A DNA stretch of 64,000 nucleotides. It comes from Prunella strophiata (lineage: Eukaryota; Chordata; Aves; Passeriformes; Prunellidae). The stretch lies in NCBI GenBank assembly GCA_036583965.1, contig JAZBQD010000030.1:82402800-82466799 (forward strand), read 5' to 3'. Each line of letters starts with the position of its first letter. The first letter of the stretch is position 1. The notes below the pieces were generated by a model that was given only the letters and a program-made list of their open reading frames with translations, searched no databases and was not told the DNA's origin. The position numbers and the translations under genes were made by a program. Shown here piece after piece: positions 1 to 12,854 of this stretch.

Positions 1-1145
1 CTTAGCTTCAGTGATTAATTTTTATCTCCATATAGCATGTTCTAGTTGATTCATCATTATTGGAGACAGAAGGGTAGGAATAGTACCAAGATATTTCTTC
101 AGATTGTCCCATAAGTAATGAGAAATTCTTTAATACTTCAGTTTGTTGTAATTACATTCAAAATGTATGTGAGAAATGTTATGTTGTCATGTAGGTTTTT
201 AGAAAATAGTACTTAAAATTCTGCTACTTAGCTTCTAATCAGCACATACCTACTGTCTTTTGCAGCATTCTAACAGGAATTGCCATCATCTTTATTTACT
301 TAAGGTGGAGTCAGGCCCACTGTTCTTTAACAGAATTCGGAAAACAGCCAAGACAACAGTCAGAAGAAAATTAGGCAGTGCATTTTTATAAACCTTTCCT
401 TTATGTTCAGACTAAATTAATTTAATTTTCATGAAGAGATTTGCTTTGTTTTATAATGGAGCAAATCAACTTTGCTATTGAAAAGTCATGGTAGATAGAA
501 CTGACAGTTCTCTTTCCTCTGCTGCTTTGGGAACTCTGTGAGTTATAAGATAAACGAACCAGAGGGATCAAGCAGCTCTAGAAAGAATTTTAACTGTGCA
601 GAGGGAAAGTGAGCCTTGCTTGGACAGGAAATTTGCTATTTGCATTTTCTGGCTAATTGTGCATTTGATTTGCATTTTCTCTAAGTTACCTAAATATGTG
701 TATTAAAATACTTCAGGATGGACAGATGGATCATATCTGAAAAGAGCTTCTTTTGCTCTAAATCTCTCTTCTTTTCTAAGGAGGGTTTCCTTTCCTGGTT
801 ATCTTCTAGAGCAGGCAGCCACTGAGTCTCCAAGGTTCAAGGGATGCAGCCAGCCTTTCAGGAGCTGCAGAATCCTTCACCATTCCTAAATACCTAAAGG
901 TTTCTCTGTGATCCAAACCCATTGATTATTAGGATAACCCAACTTTGTCGTACTTGCCTTGGTTTTTTTATTTTAATTTGAAAGCAGAGACCATTCATCC
1001 TGTGATATCTTTGAACTTTTCCTGTTACAGTCAGAGCAAAAATATGGCAAAAATCTTTGAAAACCACAGTACTGCAACTTACATGTTGGTAGCACATAGC
1101 AAGTCTGTGAAGTGTAAAGCATTGTTTTCTTTTTCTCTCATGCAG
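1..1145 (+). other. OCA2: 3' part of OCA2 intron 18 (human numbering)
   Basis: This is the tail of the intron before the first exon in the window. It ends in a pyrimidine-rich tract and a TGCAG acceptor at 1141-1145. I found no sequence resembling the preceding OCA2 exon, which should end one base into a Gly codon before a GT donor. No repeat family is recognisable here; the DNA looks like ordinary AT-rich intron. Confidence 0.8.
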
Positions 1146-1273
1146 GCTGGATTGCCATGTTGGGAGCCCTTTGGCTGCTAGTGCTAGCAGACATCCATGA
1201 TTTTGAGATGATATTGAACAGAGTTGAGTGGGCAACCCTCCTTTTCTTTGCAGCATTGTTTGTTCTCATGGAG
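1146..1273 (+). CDS. OCA2: OCA2 coding exon (human exon 19 equivalent), residues ~651-693
   Basis: This exon encodes part of the P protein, a multi-pass melanosomal membrane protein needed for melanin synthesis. OCA2 belongs to the ArsB/Na+-dicarboxylate (ion transporter) superfamily and is associated with a melanosomal anion conductance that raises luminal pH. The exon begins with two bases of a split Gly codon, then 42 codons starting [19 protein letters not shown] and ending in FVLME. It contains two hydrophobic segments (about [14 protein letters not shown] and [14 protein letters not shown]) separated by a short polar loop, [11 protein letters not shown]. The acceptor is a tract ending TGCAG at 1145; the donor is GAG|GTAATG at 1274. 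Human W652 and W679 align with Trp codons here. The exon ends in phase 0 and joins cleanly to 5840-5899. Identification is by recalled similarity to human OCA2 and is very secure. Confidence 0.96.
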
Positions 1274-4200
1274 GTAATGTTCTCTGATTCTAAAGCTTGA
1301 AGAATTGAAAAAGATTTCAAATATGAATTTTGTTCCTGGGGAGAGTCCTCCTGCTGGTTCAATCCCACTGGAATATGTTGATCAAATGTAGTTATGGTAA
1401 TATGGAGAGGAATAGCAGAGAATGAAAGTTACTTGGACCGCTTTCATATTTAAATTTTCATCATAAACTTGGATCTCATTCTCTTTCCATATTCTGCTTT
1501 TGTTGAATGTATCTGACACAATAATTTTTCTAAAATTTAAATTTCAGTTTCTGGGTTTATTGTTGGTCTATGTGTTCAGATACTTTATGTGTGTTTATGT
1601 GTTTGTTTACAATTATTTATACAGATGATAGGCAAAATAATAGAACAAGATTAAACTAGAGTTGAAAAATGCTTCTAGTGCTGTGTGCTACATGCTGGTT
1701 ACCAAATGGCCTAAGATATTTATGGGAGTGTGATTTGAAAGGAAAATAACACTGAATTTCAGTTTGCAATGCTAATTTTAAAAATATTCAGCTCTTGAAA
1801 TGCCTGGATATCTTGCTGTGTATTTTCTGTGTGCTTGTCTGTTTGACAACATCCATGTCCATCCGTGTTTTATTCCCTATTTGATGCTTTTGTATAGCTT
1901 CAGAGGATTTATTCTTACCCCAAATATTTGGATTTTTTTTGTGTGTGTGTGTGTGGATACTCACATGGACTTTTTAATTAGGCTTCTAGAATACTGACTG
2001 TTTTTCAGTTGTTAATTGTTGAGTCTAAATGATGTAATAATGTTGTAGAAACATGACTGACAATACCCAAGTGACCACTGACACTGCCATGGCTAGTGAA
2101 TTGCCTGAGTGAGAAGCCTGGGAAAAGCCTGTGATAACTAATTTGCTCATACAACCTCTCTCCTCCCCTCTTCCCTCCCAGCAATTGCAAAAATACCAAG
2201 AATCTGGAAATTGGAATCTATTTAAAAAAAATCAACATCAGTAACAGGGACAACATACATTTGAAGTAAATAGAAACAAGAAGCAATCCAATTAACTCTA
2301 ACTTAATGCCAAAGTGGAAGTCAAAATCTGGTAACCTCCAAGAAGATGAGTGGAAACTCTGATTATCATTATGGAGTTTCCTGCGAGCTACTAAGTCTAA
2401 AGTTAATCAGGAAATATTGATTTATTGTATGCCTCATTAGAACAGGAAATTTTTTGTTCTCCAGTTTATGAGGTTCCATATAACTTTGAATTTCTAGCTC
2501 TTATAGGCAATCAATGCTGAAGCCATGTTTATTTTGTCTACTGCTGTTGTAACAGTTTATTAGTCGTGTTTCCTGATGTATTTATTGTTTGAACTTGGAT
2601 CGACTGGCTGTGGTTTGAGTGCTGTGTGACTGCACAATACCTTAGTAAAATACACAGGAAGTTATTTGCCATTTACTGCCAGACTTTGGATACAACTATT
2701 ATAATTCACTGAACTTCATTTTTTTTTTGGTTTCTCTTGTCACCAGTGAATAGCTTGCTAATGAAAAAATATTTTTCCTGGCTTTCTAGAATAACAGCAG
2801 TTTAAAGTCATGAAAGAAACTTGTCCAGATAATAAAGAAAAAAATACGAGACATTAAATTCTTACCCACAATGAATGAGAAAAATGTTCTTTGTATATCA
2901 TAACTGCTAATTTTTATCTGAATCTATTGGATTAGTAGGTGACAGTCCTTTCCAAGGTATTTTTCCTTCCTTTAGGTTACCAGTGTCAAGAAGAGACTGG
3001 TCAAAACAAAGATATAAATTGAAGTATAAGAAATCTTTCCATAGTCTAGGGCATCCAGAAATTGCCAGCTCATATTGCTCACCCTTGGTGATCCTTCAGC
3101 TTGGATAGTTCCCAGTCTGAAGCTGTTTCCTACTGCTTTAAATGTTCTCTTTCTGATTAAAAGGCACATTTAAAAACCTGTGTGGGACTTAGGCTGCAAG
3201 TCATTTTGGAAAATGTGATTTAAGTTCCTGAACCACAGGGGAACTCCTGAAGGTTCTGTCCTTGGGAGCCCATCAGTCCAGTCTGGTGCATCTTCTACAA
3301 TGAAAAACTTGGAAATCTTTGGAGCTCTCTTGTTTTCTATTGCATCCCCTGGGTAATTAATCTTTACAACTGTCTTTTTAGTCTTTATCCACAAGTGGCT
3401 GTTACATGCTATAAAAATCTTTCTGCTTCTTCGGTCTCTGTAAAATAAGACCCTATGTCTCTCAGGATTACGGTTCTTTGTTCAGTTTCATAGCAGAAAT
3501 TGGCATGTTACCTTAGTTCCTTCAGGCAGAGTTTATTTACAAGAGTCATCATGACATACTGTCCACAAGAGGATTAATAAAAAAAAATTATGCATAAATT
3601 AGACTTTGTTTTAAAATAGCACATGATTTCTTTCTGCAGAAAAGCTCTGTTATGAACTGCCCCTCAGGAACTAGTGTGCCTGAAGGCACCAATTAGTGCA
3701 ATAATGATTACTCCTCTTAGATAACTCAGGAATATCCAGGAGACCCTCTGTGCAGTTTACATGAGAGGAGGACAGTGGCAGGGTGCTAATTGCTGACTTG
3801 CACTTAGGTACTTGCAGGACATTCGCCTGGAAATGATAGAGACATCCTAAAATTATTTATGTGATTAATACTGTCACCATCTCTAATGAGATGGGCTACC
3901 TGCAGACTCTCTTGCAGGAGTGATGTGTGTGTCCTGAATGTCTCTTTTTTGAGTTCCAGAATGAATTTGGAGTGCTACTGGAAAGTAATACATTCTGTTA
4001 GTAGATAATTAATAAAACAGCAATATTAATTGGATGTAAATCTGGGCTCTAATTGCTGGCAACCGTCTGTTTAGAAGTTTATTTTGAAGCATGAACACAG
4101 CAATGATACAAAAATTATTGCTGTTCATTAAGAATATTGCTTTTACACACATTTAAAAAGCCACTGTCATAACCTTTTAGTTGATAAAGGAACACAGATA

Positions 4201-5839
4201 GCTTAGAAAGAAAATGGTAACTTAAAATCAACACAAGAATTAATTTCTTAGGCAACATTCTCCTGGGAAGCCAAAATAATGAAAAAATGTTCTTTTTTTT
4301 TAAGTGTAAGGGATATATGTGCCTGTATTTTGCTGCTTGTTTTCTGCATGATGTATCTTTAATTGTGGATAAACCTTTTCTTGCTCAGTGTATTATTAAA
4401 AAAAATAATTAATATTTCCAGGCCAAATTTACTGTGGTTTGGTGATACCCATACCACTATTATTCAGCTGATGTCCAATTGATCTGTGGGTACAGGAATT
4501 GCCAATCTGAATGAAAGCACCTTAGTCACTGACAAACCAGTGTCCTGTGCCACACCACTCGATGCCTGTTGGGATCTTTGTCTGCATCTGTCATGGAATT
4601 TGACAGCATGTGAGCTGAATGTTTTTTTTCCTACTGCAGTCTCTGAAGGGCTCTGTCTGACTGCCACGTGGGGGAATTGTACAGAGCTGTGTTGTGTGAA
4701 TACTGACTCTTGCAGCTTTGTGAGGAACTGATGTCAGTAAGTGTGGTATTGCAGCTGACTGATTCTTTTTCTTGACAGAAAAAAAAAGAAAGCAAGCCAA
4801 CCAGCATGGTCTAGGATAAACCAAAAATGATGTGATTTTCTCCCCTGAGAAACTGAGAAGTCATCAAATAGCTATACCTTATTAAACCTGAAAATAGTAC
4901 TTAATTCTTCATGCCTATAAGAAAAGAAAACAAAGTGAATTAAAGGCTAGGAGTCACAATTTAAAATCACCCTTTTACCTTGTGGGTCAAAGGGAATAAG
5001 TCACTGTCCTTGGGTGTGAAGACTCAGCCTGTATTCTGTGTGCCCAAGCAGAGATCAGAGTTAGCACCACCAGGCTGAAGTGTTCCTATATCTTTTCCTC
5101 AGTGGTAGCACCATGGGATGCTGTCCAAATGTCCTGGACAACTGGGACTGGTTCTCAGAGAGGGGACAGAGCACTCTGACCCAGGCTGTCCTGGGCTCCA
5201 GTGCTTACAGGGCTCACCTCCTTAGTTCATGTGCCTAACTTGGGCATTGGAGAGATGGATTTCCTGCCTTTCACATGCTGCTGCCTCTGTGCCAATTTCC
5301 ATTCACCCAAGGTCTCTGTCCTGGTTTTAGCAGATGGATACTGGTTTTGGTAGTTTTTGTTGTAGGTTTTTGGGCCTCTTTTTGAATGGGTCAGAGATAG
5401 CCATAAAATAGAAACATGATTTGTTTTCTTGTTTCTTCTTCTGAGACTGAGCATGAGATGCCTGATTCCATCCAACCTTTGAAACACATTATATACTTCT
5501 ATCTATATTGTGGGTTTGGGGAAGTTGGTTTAGGTTTTCAGAAGACATGAATAATGGAATCTTTAAATTTCAGCCATTCTCTGATCCTGTGTCCTATGCT
5601 CTTGAGTAATACTACAAGTCATTTCAGTACAACATTTACCCACTTCTGCAAATACAGCCACCAGTTTCTGCTGTGTCTTTTCTTGTCTAAAATTGCTTCT
5701 GTACAAGCTACATGAGTTGAATATAAATATCTTGTAAATAGGAATAAATTGTTGCCTTTTCTTACATCCAGTGAAAAAAAGTAAGCATGTCATGCATTTC
5801 ATTAGTTGATATCAATGTCCTTTTTTTTTTTTACCCCAG
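1274..5839 (+). other. OCA2: OCA2 intron 19
   Basis: This intron of about 4.6 kb runs from donor GTAATG to acceptor CCCCAG at 5834-5839, which is preceded by a run of T. It contains a short GT dinucleotide run at 1941-1955. A slightly more GC-rich block at about 4990-5560 is not assignable to a repeat family by eye. No other exon or RNA gene is recognisable; short open frames on both strands show no protein-family likeness. Confidence 0.85.
1941..1955. repeat. (GT)n microsatellite, short
   Basis: Seven GT units directly follow a run of eight T. This is a simple dinucleotide repeat inside intron 19. Confidence 0.9.
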
Positions 5840-5899
5840 GCTTTGGCTCATCTGCACTTAATAGACTATATAGGAGAGCAGACAGCTTTGTTAATAAAG
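5840..5899 (+). CDS. OCA2: OCA2 coding exon (human exon 20 equivalent), residues ~694-713
   Basis: This small 60-bp, 20-codon exon encodes ALAHLHLIDYIGEQTALLIK, a near match to the human P protein segment (human has Glu and Val where this has Asp and Ile in LIDYIG). It starts and ends in phase 0. The acceptor is TTACCCCAG|G at 5839; the donor is AAG|GTATG at 5900. It completes the membrane segment begun in the preceding exon and leads into a cytosol/lumen loop. Its length is a multiple of three, so skipping would keep the frame; nothing in the sequence suggests it is skipped. Confidence 0.96.
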
Positions 5900-6467
5900 G
5901 TATGTTTAAAATATTTATAATTTTTAACAGGCAAGAAAAATAGTTTTCCTCCAGTAGAACAATAAAAAATAATTTTATTTTGAATTGCATGTTAAAATCA
6001 TGTTAATGATTGCATTCCTGCATCAGCAGTATCAAGGAAGCATGTCATACTTTGGCATGGGTGATATTTAATATGTATATATCTGTCCACAGCCAGAATA
6101 AATATAGCCATAAAAGCAACAGAAAAGCTTTTTCTGTAGTCTAAAACTCCAAAAATGCAAAGGTGAAAAAAGCATTAACAACTAAAGGTCAAAATTCACA
6201 GTTGCACAGTGTATTTTTTGTGTGAAATCTGAGTATTAGAAATATCAATCTTTGTACTTCTATTTGTCCTTGTTTCCTTGGAAGAAGAACTGTAATTGTG
6301 TTACTAAATGTTAGGCTATTTTATCTAAGATGCCTTTCCTATCTCAGAGCCTAAAGGAATAATAACAGTTGATAAATTAAAACTGTAAAGAACGTGCAAT
6401 TATGCCATGGGGGACACACAGAGCAACGCTGATCTCAAAGTTATCATTTTCTCTCTCTTGATTCCAG
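5900..6467 (+). other. OCA2: OCA2 intron 20, short (568 bp)
   Basis: This compact intron lies between donor GTATGT and acceptor ATTCCAG at 6461-6467, with a CTCTCTCTTG pyrimidine tract upstream of the acceptor. No repeat element or other gene is seen in it. Confidence 0.92.
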
Positions 6468-6572
6468 GTGGTTCCTGAGGATCAGCGCTTGGCAGTGGCC
6501 ATTATTTTAGTGCTCTGGGTGTCTGCTTTGGCCTCCTCTGTGATTGACAACATCCCCTTCACAGCTACAATG
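6468..6572 (+). CDS. OCA2: OCA2 coding exon (human exon 21 equivalent), residues ~714-748
   Basis: The exon has 35 codons in phase 0 at both ends, beginning [17 protein letters not shown] and ending [12 protein letters not shown]. It encodes a transmembrane segment followed by the conserved DNIPFTATM motif, a hallmark of this transporter superfamily that probably forms part of the substrate/ion pore (family knowledge plus inference). The Pro of DNIPF aligns with human P743, a position altered in oculocutaneous albinism type 2; here it is the normal Pro. The acceptor is ATTCCAG|GTG; the donor is ATG|GTGAGC at 6573. No frame disruption is seen. Confidence 0.96.
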
Positions 6573-8433
6573 GTGAGCTCTGTGCAGCACTGCACATCCT
6601 CCTCCAGGTGCTGGCAAGGGAGCTGAGCTTATTGATTACAAATTGCTGGCTGGTTTTTTGGGTTTTTTTGACCTCTGCTGTGGTGTAGCTTACTTTATCC
6701 TGTGAGATTGAATCAGTACTAGAAACTAACTCATACTGTTAAGTGTCTAGCTGGCCATTGACACCAGCAGCTGCAGGTAGCTGTGGGACCAGAGGCACTG
6801 TTTTGGCTGCATTTTTTTGCATTTTCTCCTCTTATAGCTACATACATACTTGAAAAAAAATTTCTGTTTGTTGGAAACTGTTGCTATCCATCCACTACTA
6901 TCAATGTTTTTCCTCTGTGTGCTGAGTAGTTATGCTAATGCTTTTTTAACACCCAAACCCTTTATTGCTACCTTACTTTTATAATTAGTTTAAAAACCAC
7001 CAAATTATGTTAAGCATAACAAATGCTTGTCAGCAGCTGAGCTTTAATATCAGAAAAGTATCAAATTATAACAAATTATGGCATGCTCAGATAGGTTTAT
7101 TCAATCAAGTTCTCTGTTTAAAGTGTGATAATTCATTCATTATACCATACTAATATTTCATTGTTAGAGCTCTTTCTCAGCAAAGTTTATCTTTTCTCAC
7201 ATTTTTTTCTCCATTATTGGATGGTCATGTCCACTCTTCACCTGTGCTAAGGTTTAAGACACTTCTTGTAGGGCATACAACAAATTGGGCAGATTTGTAG
7301 CTACTCTATAAATATATATTAGTATGGTATTTTGCTTTGATTACCGTGGTGTTTCCTGTGAAATGATATTGATTTAACCACAACAAGCAATAGGCATGAA
7401 GGGAAAGATTGTTTTGGGATGAGTCAGCTCCCAGCTGAAGATTTTTGCCTCATACCCAGCTAGTCTATCAAAATTGGCTTGGAGCAATACCAAACAGCAC
7501 CACGAAATGAGTATGTTTTGGGAAATGGGACTGAAGTGCAAGAATCTTTTGGGATGCTTGAAGACTATTTCATTTGTATCTTTGAGGGTGGCAAATGCAG
7601 ATTGACAGGAAGGGACTCTTGTCAACATTTTAAGCCATTTAAAATTTATATTTTTCCTATTCTGTTCTGGGATGAACATAAGAGACTGTTGCAATATTTT
7701 AAATAGTCAGAGAGAAGAGACAAGAAGAAAAATGCATGCATATTCTCACCTATGCAAAAGCAGTCATTAACTCAGTTATTAAGATGTTAATGTGCTATTT
7801 GGCAAACTAGATTTGAGATTCATCTACTTCAGTGAATAGGCTTGCACTTTAGCCTTTGTCATTCTGCATCAGAAAATACTTACAGAATGTTCCTAAGTAA
7901 CAAAGTCCCAAGATCTTTAAACTTCTGTTTAAAATTCTTTTTGGTTCTTTGTTTGTACTCTTAAAAAAAGCAGTATTTAGTTTTGGAAGGCTATTTTTCA
8001 GCATATACACCAAAGTTATGAACTTCTGATGAGGAGTGTAAAATATATTGAACCCAACAGTTTTTGTAGAATCACTTTTCACTAATCAGGGACTTCTATG
8101 TATGAGTTTGGTTTGGCATCCCTGGTGATATAGGAATATGGGGCACCTGCTATGACAAAGCCATGAATGAGCCTGTCCTTTCCTGGGAAAAGGTTCCAGC
8201 TCCACAAATGAGCCTGCACTCATCATAATGAAAGGCAGATGTGGTGAATCCTTCCAGGTGTCCATAAGTCTCCTTCACTGGTGAACACTGGTGTGACAAT
8301 GGTTAATCTCTCTTGCATTTTTCATTAGTCATAGCTCTGATGGACCAGGTACTGGATTGGGATGGCGGAATCCATCAGGTTCCTTCAGATGCAAAAAAAA
8401 TCTGGGCAGTTTCACAGATATCAGCTGTGCACT

Positions 8434-8535
8434 ATGACTGACAAAAGTGTCTGGAGGGTGACATCACAGACCTCTGCCTACATTGGCTTTGTCATTGACC
8501 AGAAGGAGTTAAGGGAAGCCAGTCTCATGGAATAA
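8434..8535 (+). pseudogene. Unidentified protein-like stretch, possible old retrocopy or transposon remnant
   Basis: A 33-codon open stretch from an ATG to TAA reads in part AYIGFVIDQKELREASLME, with a protein-like composition unlike typical intron translation. The bases just upstream (8320-8420) read in another frame as SDGPGTGLGWRNPSGSF, which could be the same relic interrupted by a frameshift. I do not recognise a family. There is no splice-site pair that would join it to OCA2, and OCA2 has no residues missing at this point. It may be a decayed retrocopy, a transposon fragment, or chance. Confidence 0.15.
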
Positions 8536-9303
8536 TGGCTTGTTTGACTTGTACGTGAATTCCTTAAACATCATACAGACATGATGAAAGGCCTGGTGGC
8601 AGTTCACAGTCAAGGATGCTAATAGTGTCATTTCTACATTAGAAAGACAAGCATACCATGATTTTTGTCTCATGTTTCAGGAATGAGGCAGCCTTGCCAG
8701 TTCTTTTGATTGAACCCCCAAATGAATGTGGAAAAAAAAACCTACTGTGATGGCAAGGGCATCTGGAAAGCTACACTGTGTTGTTCCTTCAGGGGTGGGA
8801 AGCTTCAAGACAGGCATCAGTTCATACATGAGATGTCCCCAACACTGCCTCTGTGCTGTTGGATAAGGTCTTCCACTCATCCCCTAAAACAATATGCTGT
8901 GCATGTTGTCCAGATTTGGACTAGGGAGAAGAGATGGGCTGAACAACCAGCACAGTAACTCAGAAATGGATTGAGGAGGGGACAGTCTTCTATGTGAGGT
9001 GACTGCCCCCCTGGGCTGAAGGCACTGTAGATGTGAATGCTTTCAATTTTCTGTTGTGTGTAGTGTTTTCACCCAGGAACTACCTGAGAAATGGAGGAAA
9101 TACAAAATTCCATTAGAGCCTGAGACTTAGGTGTATAGCTGAAGGGAATCAAAACAGAAAAACCTGCAAATAGCTCTGTAATTGTGATGTTGTGTTTCCT
9201 TTAAAAAAAATCAAGTTGATGTATGGTTGTCTAAAATTTCCTTTCAGTCTCTGTTTTTGTATTAATGAGATAATCAGATTCATAATGACTTGCTCTGTGT
9301 ATC

Positions 9304-9321
9304 AAAAAAAAAAAAAAAAAA
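9304..9321. repeat. Poly(A) run, 18 A
   Basis: This is a homopolymer inside intron 21. No retrocopy that it could terminate is recognisable upstream. Confidence 0.9.
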
Positions 9322-10421
9322 GGAAAAAATATTAATACCTAATTAACAAATCTTGAGACTGAAAGTTTCACTTTATCTGTGTTTGGTTAAACTTGACTGC
9401 TTCATGTAAAATTTCATATTTGACAACATTAAAATTTATAGCTGACTTAACAGTCAGTTAACTTACCTTAAGAGGATGTGAAAAGTGGAAACTGTAGATT
9501 GATATTTTGAAAAAGGAATTAAAATATATCTGAGCCAGCATTACACAGAATTCTAGGAAATAAACTATTTTATGACTTGAAGTAAAGAAACCAATAAGTA
9601 AAATGATTTCCCAGAAAAAATACTAGGTATTTTCAAGAGATTCTATGTATCTATGTAGGCAAATTAGGATTCTTCCTAATCCTAAAACACAACACATTAT
9701 CTGCAGTCTTAAGAACAAAACACAATTATTTTTGGTTATTTTAAGATGGACATAATTCAGAGTGCAAAATACTCGTGTTTAAACAGACTGAACATATCGA
9801 TGATTTTCAAGAGCCTTCATCAACATGGAGAAAATTTCTTTCTTACTAAAGTATTCTGAAATTATAAAAATCAGATCAGTGTATTGTTTGAAGTGCCTTG
9901 CCCTGAAAATACCTTTTCAGTGCAACACTTTTGTTGGTCAAATTCTTCTCTGCTCTAGACACTCTGGTGTAACCCAAAATCAAAAATGTCAGTACCATAT
10001 GGAATTCATATATGGAAGTTGCTAAACTGAAAACTCTGTGAAGAGGGCAGAACACAGCATGTATTTTTGCTACAGAGGATGCTGTATAAAGATAATTGCC
10101 TACAAGAAACAATGGAATGAGTTTCTGAGTGCACTTAGCTCATCATAGGTTGAATACTTTTATTGTTTGTCTTGCCAAAATTGTGGCGTTTTTTTTTAAA
10201 TAAAATAGATCATTGGAACTGCATGAAGACAAAAGAGTTTCTGAAGTGTCTTCTAATTGCTTATTTCAAATAATTTGTCCTGTATGCAAAAAACAATGAA
10301 CTGCCCCAAAACAAGATGGGGGGTTGAGAATTACCCAGTGAATATAATCCCAGGACTTTCCTCTTCACTCTAACATGAAAAGTGAAAATCCAGCTCCCTA
10401 ATTAAATATGTCTGCCTGAGC

Positions 10422-10446
10422 TTTTTTTTTTTTTTTTTTTTTTTTT
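10422..10446. repeat. Poly(T) run, 25 T
   Basis: This homopolymer lies about 100 bp before the 3' end of the antisense CR1 copy at 10540. CR1 elements normally end in short 8-mers rather than poly(A), so it is probably independent of that copy. Confidence 0.9.
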
Positions 10447-10539
10447 GCATAAGCATGCCTAGCAACTGTGATAGCTATCTGCAAGTGATAGGACAATCAA
10501 TCATTTCTTGTCACCAAGTAAAAGAAATACTATAAAAAA

Positions 10540-11715
10540 GTATTGTAGAATTATAGAATAGACTATTGCACTTGGAAGACACCTACAGCAACCATCCAAT
10601 ACAACTGCCTGAGCAAATCAGGACTGACCAAAAATTAAAGCCTGTTATTAAGGGCAATGTCCAAATGACTCTTAAACCCTGACAGGCTAGGGGCACTGAA
10701 CACCTCTCTAGGATCTTTTCCTAGAGTTTGACCACTCTCTCAGTAAAGAAATGCTTCCTAATGTCCAGTCTGAACATGCTATGATACAGCTCTGAACCAT
10801 TGCCCCATACTTTGTCGCTGGATCCCAGAGGAGCTCAGCACATCCATCTCTTCTTCCCCTCCTCAGAAAGCTGTAGAAAGTAATGAAATCACCCCCTCAG
10901 TCCTCTTCTCTCCAAACTGGACCAACTCAGCTGCTCCTCACAGGACACACCTTCCAGCCCTGTCACCAGCTTTGTTGCCCTCCTCTGGACATGCTCAAGG
11001 ACTTTCTTACAGTCCCTCAAGAGAGTCAACAGCACCTCCCAGTATAGTATCATCAGCACACTTGCTAATGGTGCATTCAACTCCTGCTTTCAGACTATTA
11101 AATATTCAGATAAATATTTTGAACAGAACTGGCCCTAGAACCCTGAGGAACATCTCTGGTGCCTGGTTGCCAGTCAGCTGTAACCCCACATGCTGCAGCC
11201 CTCTGGGCTCTGCCCTTCAGCCAGGTCTTCACCCAGTGCACTGTGAACCTGCTCATCCCACAGCTGGACAGCTTGTCCATGCTGTGAGGAACAGCACCAG
11301 AAGCCTTCCTAGGATCCAGAAAAACTACATCCACTACCTTCCCTTCATCCATGAGGAGGGTGATTTTATCAAAGAAGGATATCAAATTAGTTAAACAGGA
11401 CTTTGCCACTGTGAGCCCCTGTTGGCTGTGCCTGATTACTGTATTGCTCTTTAAATGCCTTCCAACAGTACCCAGTACAATCTTTTCCATATTTTTTCCA
11501 CCATCTGAGGTTAGACTAACAGGTCTGTGTTTCTCTGGGTCTTTCTTCATGCTCTTGCTCTAAACTGGAGTAACATTGACAAGCTGCCAGCCAGCAGGGA
11601 ACTTTCCAGGTTCCCAAGACCTTGACCTTGATCAAGAAGGGTTCTGCCATAACCTCTCCTGGCTTCTTCAGTACTCTGGGATGATTCCCATCATGCTCCA
11701 TGGACTTGTGAACAT
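10540..11715 (-). mobile_element. CR1 LINE fragment A, reverse transcriptase with internal deletion
   Basis: Read on the minus strand, this is the ORF2 reverse transcriptase and 3' region of a chicken-repeat-1 LINE. Visible segments, 5' to 3' on the minus strand, are: a HPRVLKKPGEV-like stretch (about 11680), HRPVSLTS and GKNMEKIVL (about 11500-11550), GLTVAKSCLTNLISF, VVDVVFLDPRKA (fingers/palm, usually YLDFCKAFD), a KCADD version of the catalytic F/YADD box at 11049-11063, and then, after a gap, LEHVQRRATKLVTGLEGVSCEEQL and LERRGLRG. The stretch between the ADD box and VQRRATK is much shorter than in intact CR1, so an internal deletion of several hundred bases is inferred. Frameshifts and substitutions show it is dead. 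Its 3' end is at about 10540. Confidence 0.9.
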
Positions 11716-12854
11716 TCAGCTGATAAGCCTGGTCCTTTTACAGTTTCAGGGTCCCAGATTTTCAGTTTGAGAAATACTTTGTGGGAAACTCTGTGAACTC
11801 TGACTGTATGTAAAAGGCTGTGTTGCCAGGAGCAAATCTAATCTGTGTTGCCAGCTGAAAATCCAGTATATATATTTACACCTGGAAACTGCTTAAGAAA
11901 CACCCAGATAATTTTCTACCATAAAAAATTCATAAACCAGGAGCTTGGCTATTATATTTCTCACATTTTAATTTTTGAATGGCAAGGATTTTTTCATGTT
12001 GCATATCCAGCTTTCTTTGTCTGCAGAATAAATGTATTGATGCTCTATTGATGCCCCATGTGACATTCTATTAAACCTGATATTTCTTTTCCTTTATCAA
12101 CTAGCTAAACTTGCAATGACATTCTTTGACAGGCAGACTTCCTAATTTTCAAGGCCTGGACTTTCCTAGTATTGTCATGTTTGAATAGCCATGAATTTCT
12201 GCAATTAGAATTCTAAGTGACATGATGTTATTACATGATGGTATGCTCTTTAGCTTAATTTAATGTTTTATCAGCTATACATGCTGAAGCCATCTCTTTG
12301 TATTTTTTTTTTTTATTACTGGAAGTAAAAAGACAGCCACAGTAAATGCCTGTTTTATCTCAGTTTAAATACTATTTCCTCCATATAGAGCAACAAACAA
12401 TTTCTCTGCATCATCTGGCTGACAAGGTGACTTAGTCTCTGACAAGTCTTAGAAAGTAAATAATTTTTGGCCTACTGTTTATTGTCTCTAAAACAATAAG
12501 ATGCTTTTCTCTTGCAGTGCTGAATGTTTCACATGTATCTCATGTTCTTAATGCCAGGTTTATTTTTGGAATTTCCTTGCCCTCTATCCTTCCAGAATTA
12601 TCTATGATGTCCTGCATTTCACTGCTCAGTAAAAGTGCAAGACTAGGCTGTAGCCATGTGCAGAGACAGAGCAATCATCAACAGTTTGGGAAGCTACAAA
12701 TAGTTTGTTTTCTACTAATGCACACTCTCTGCAGTTTTCACAGAAGACATCTTTGCCGCAGGCATTTCTTAGCCAAGTGTGTGTAGTGAAGTCCCTAAAA
12801 TAATGGTGTGAATTGCTGCTTCATAGACATGCACAAATGGACAAACCAGACAGT

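Noticed and set aside
265..376. Exon-like stretch after a TTTTGCAG acceptor, reading ILTGIAIIFIYLRW
   Set aside because: It is hydrophobic and follows an AG, but it does not resemble the OCA2 segment expected before residue 651, has no donor in the correct phase, and runs to a stop.
5310..5560. TGTCCTGGTTTTAG start, considered as another ERVL-type LTR
   Set aside because: Only the first dozen bases resemble the LTR start; none of the later blocks seen at 15359-15998 follow.
11098..11550. 150-codon minus-strand open frame as a separate gene
   Set aside because: Its motifs (RPVSL, KSCLTNLISF, FLDPRKA) are CR1 reverse transcriptase, so it is part of LINE copy A.
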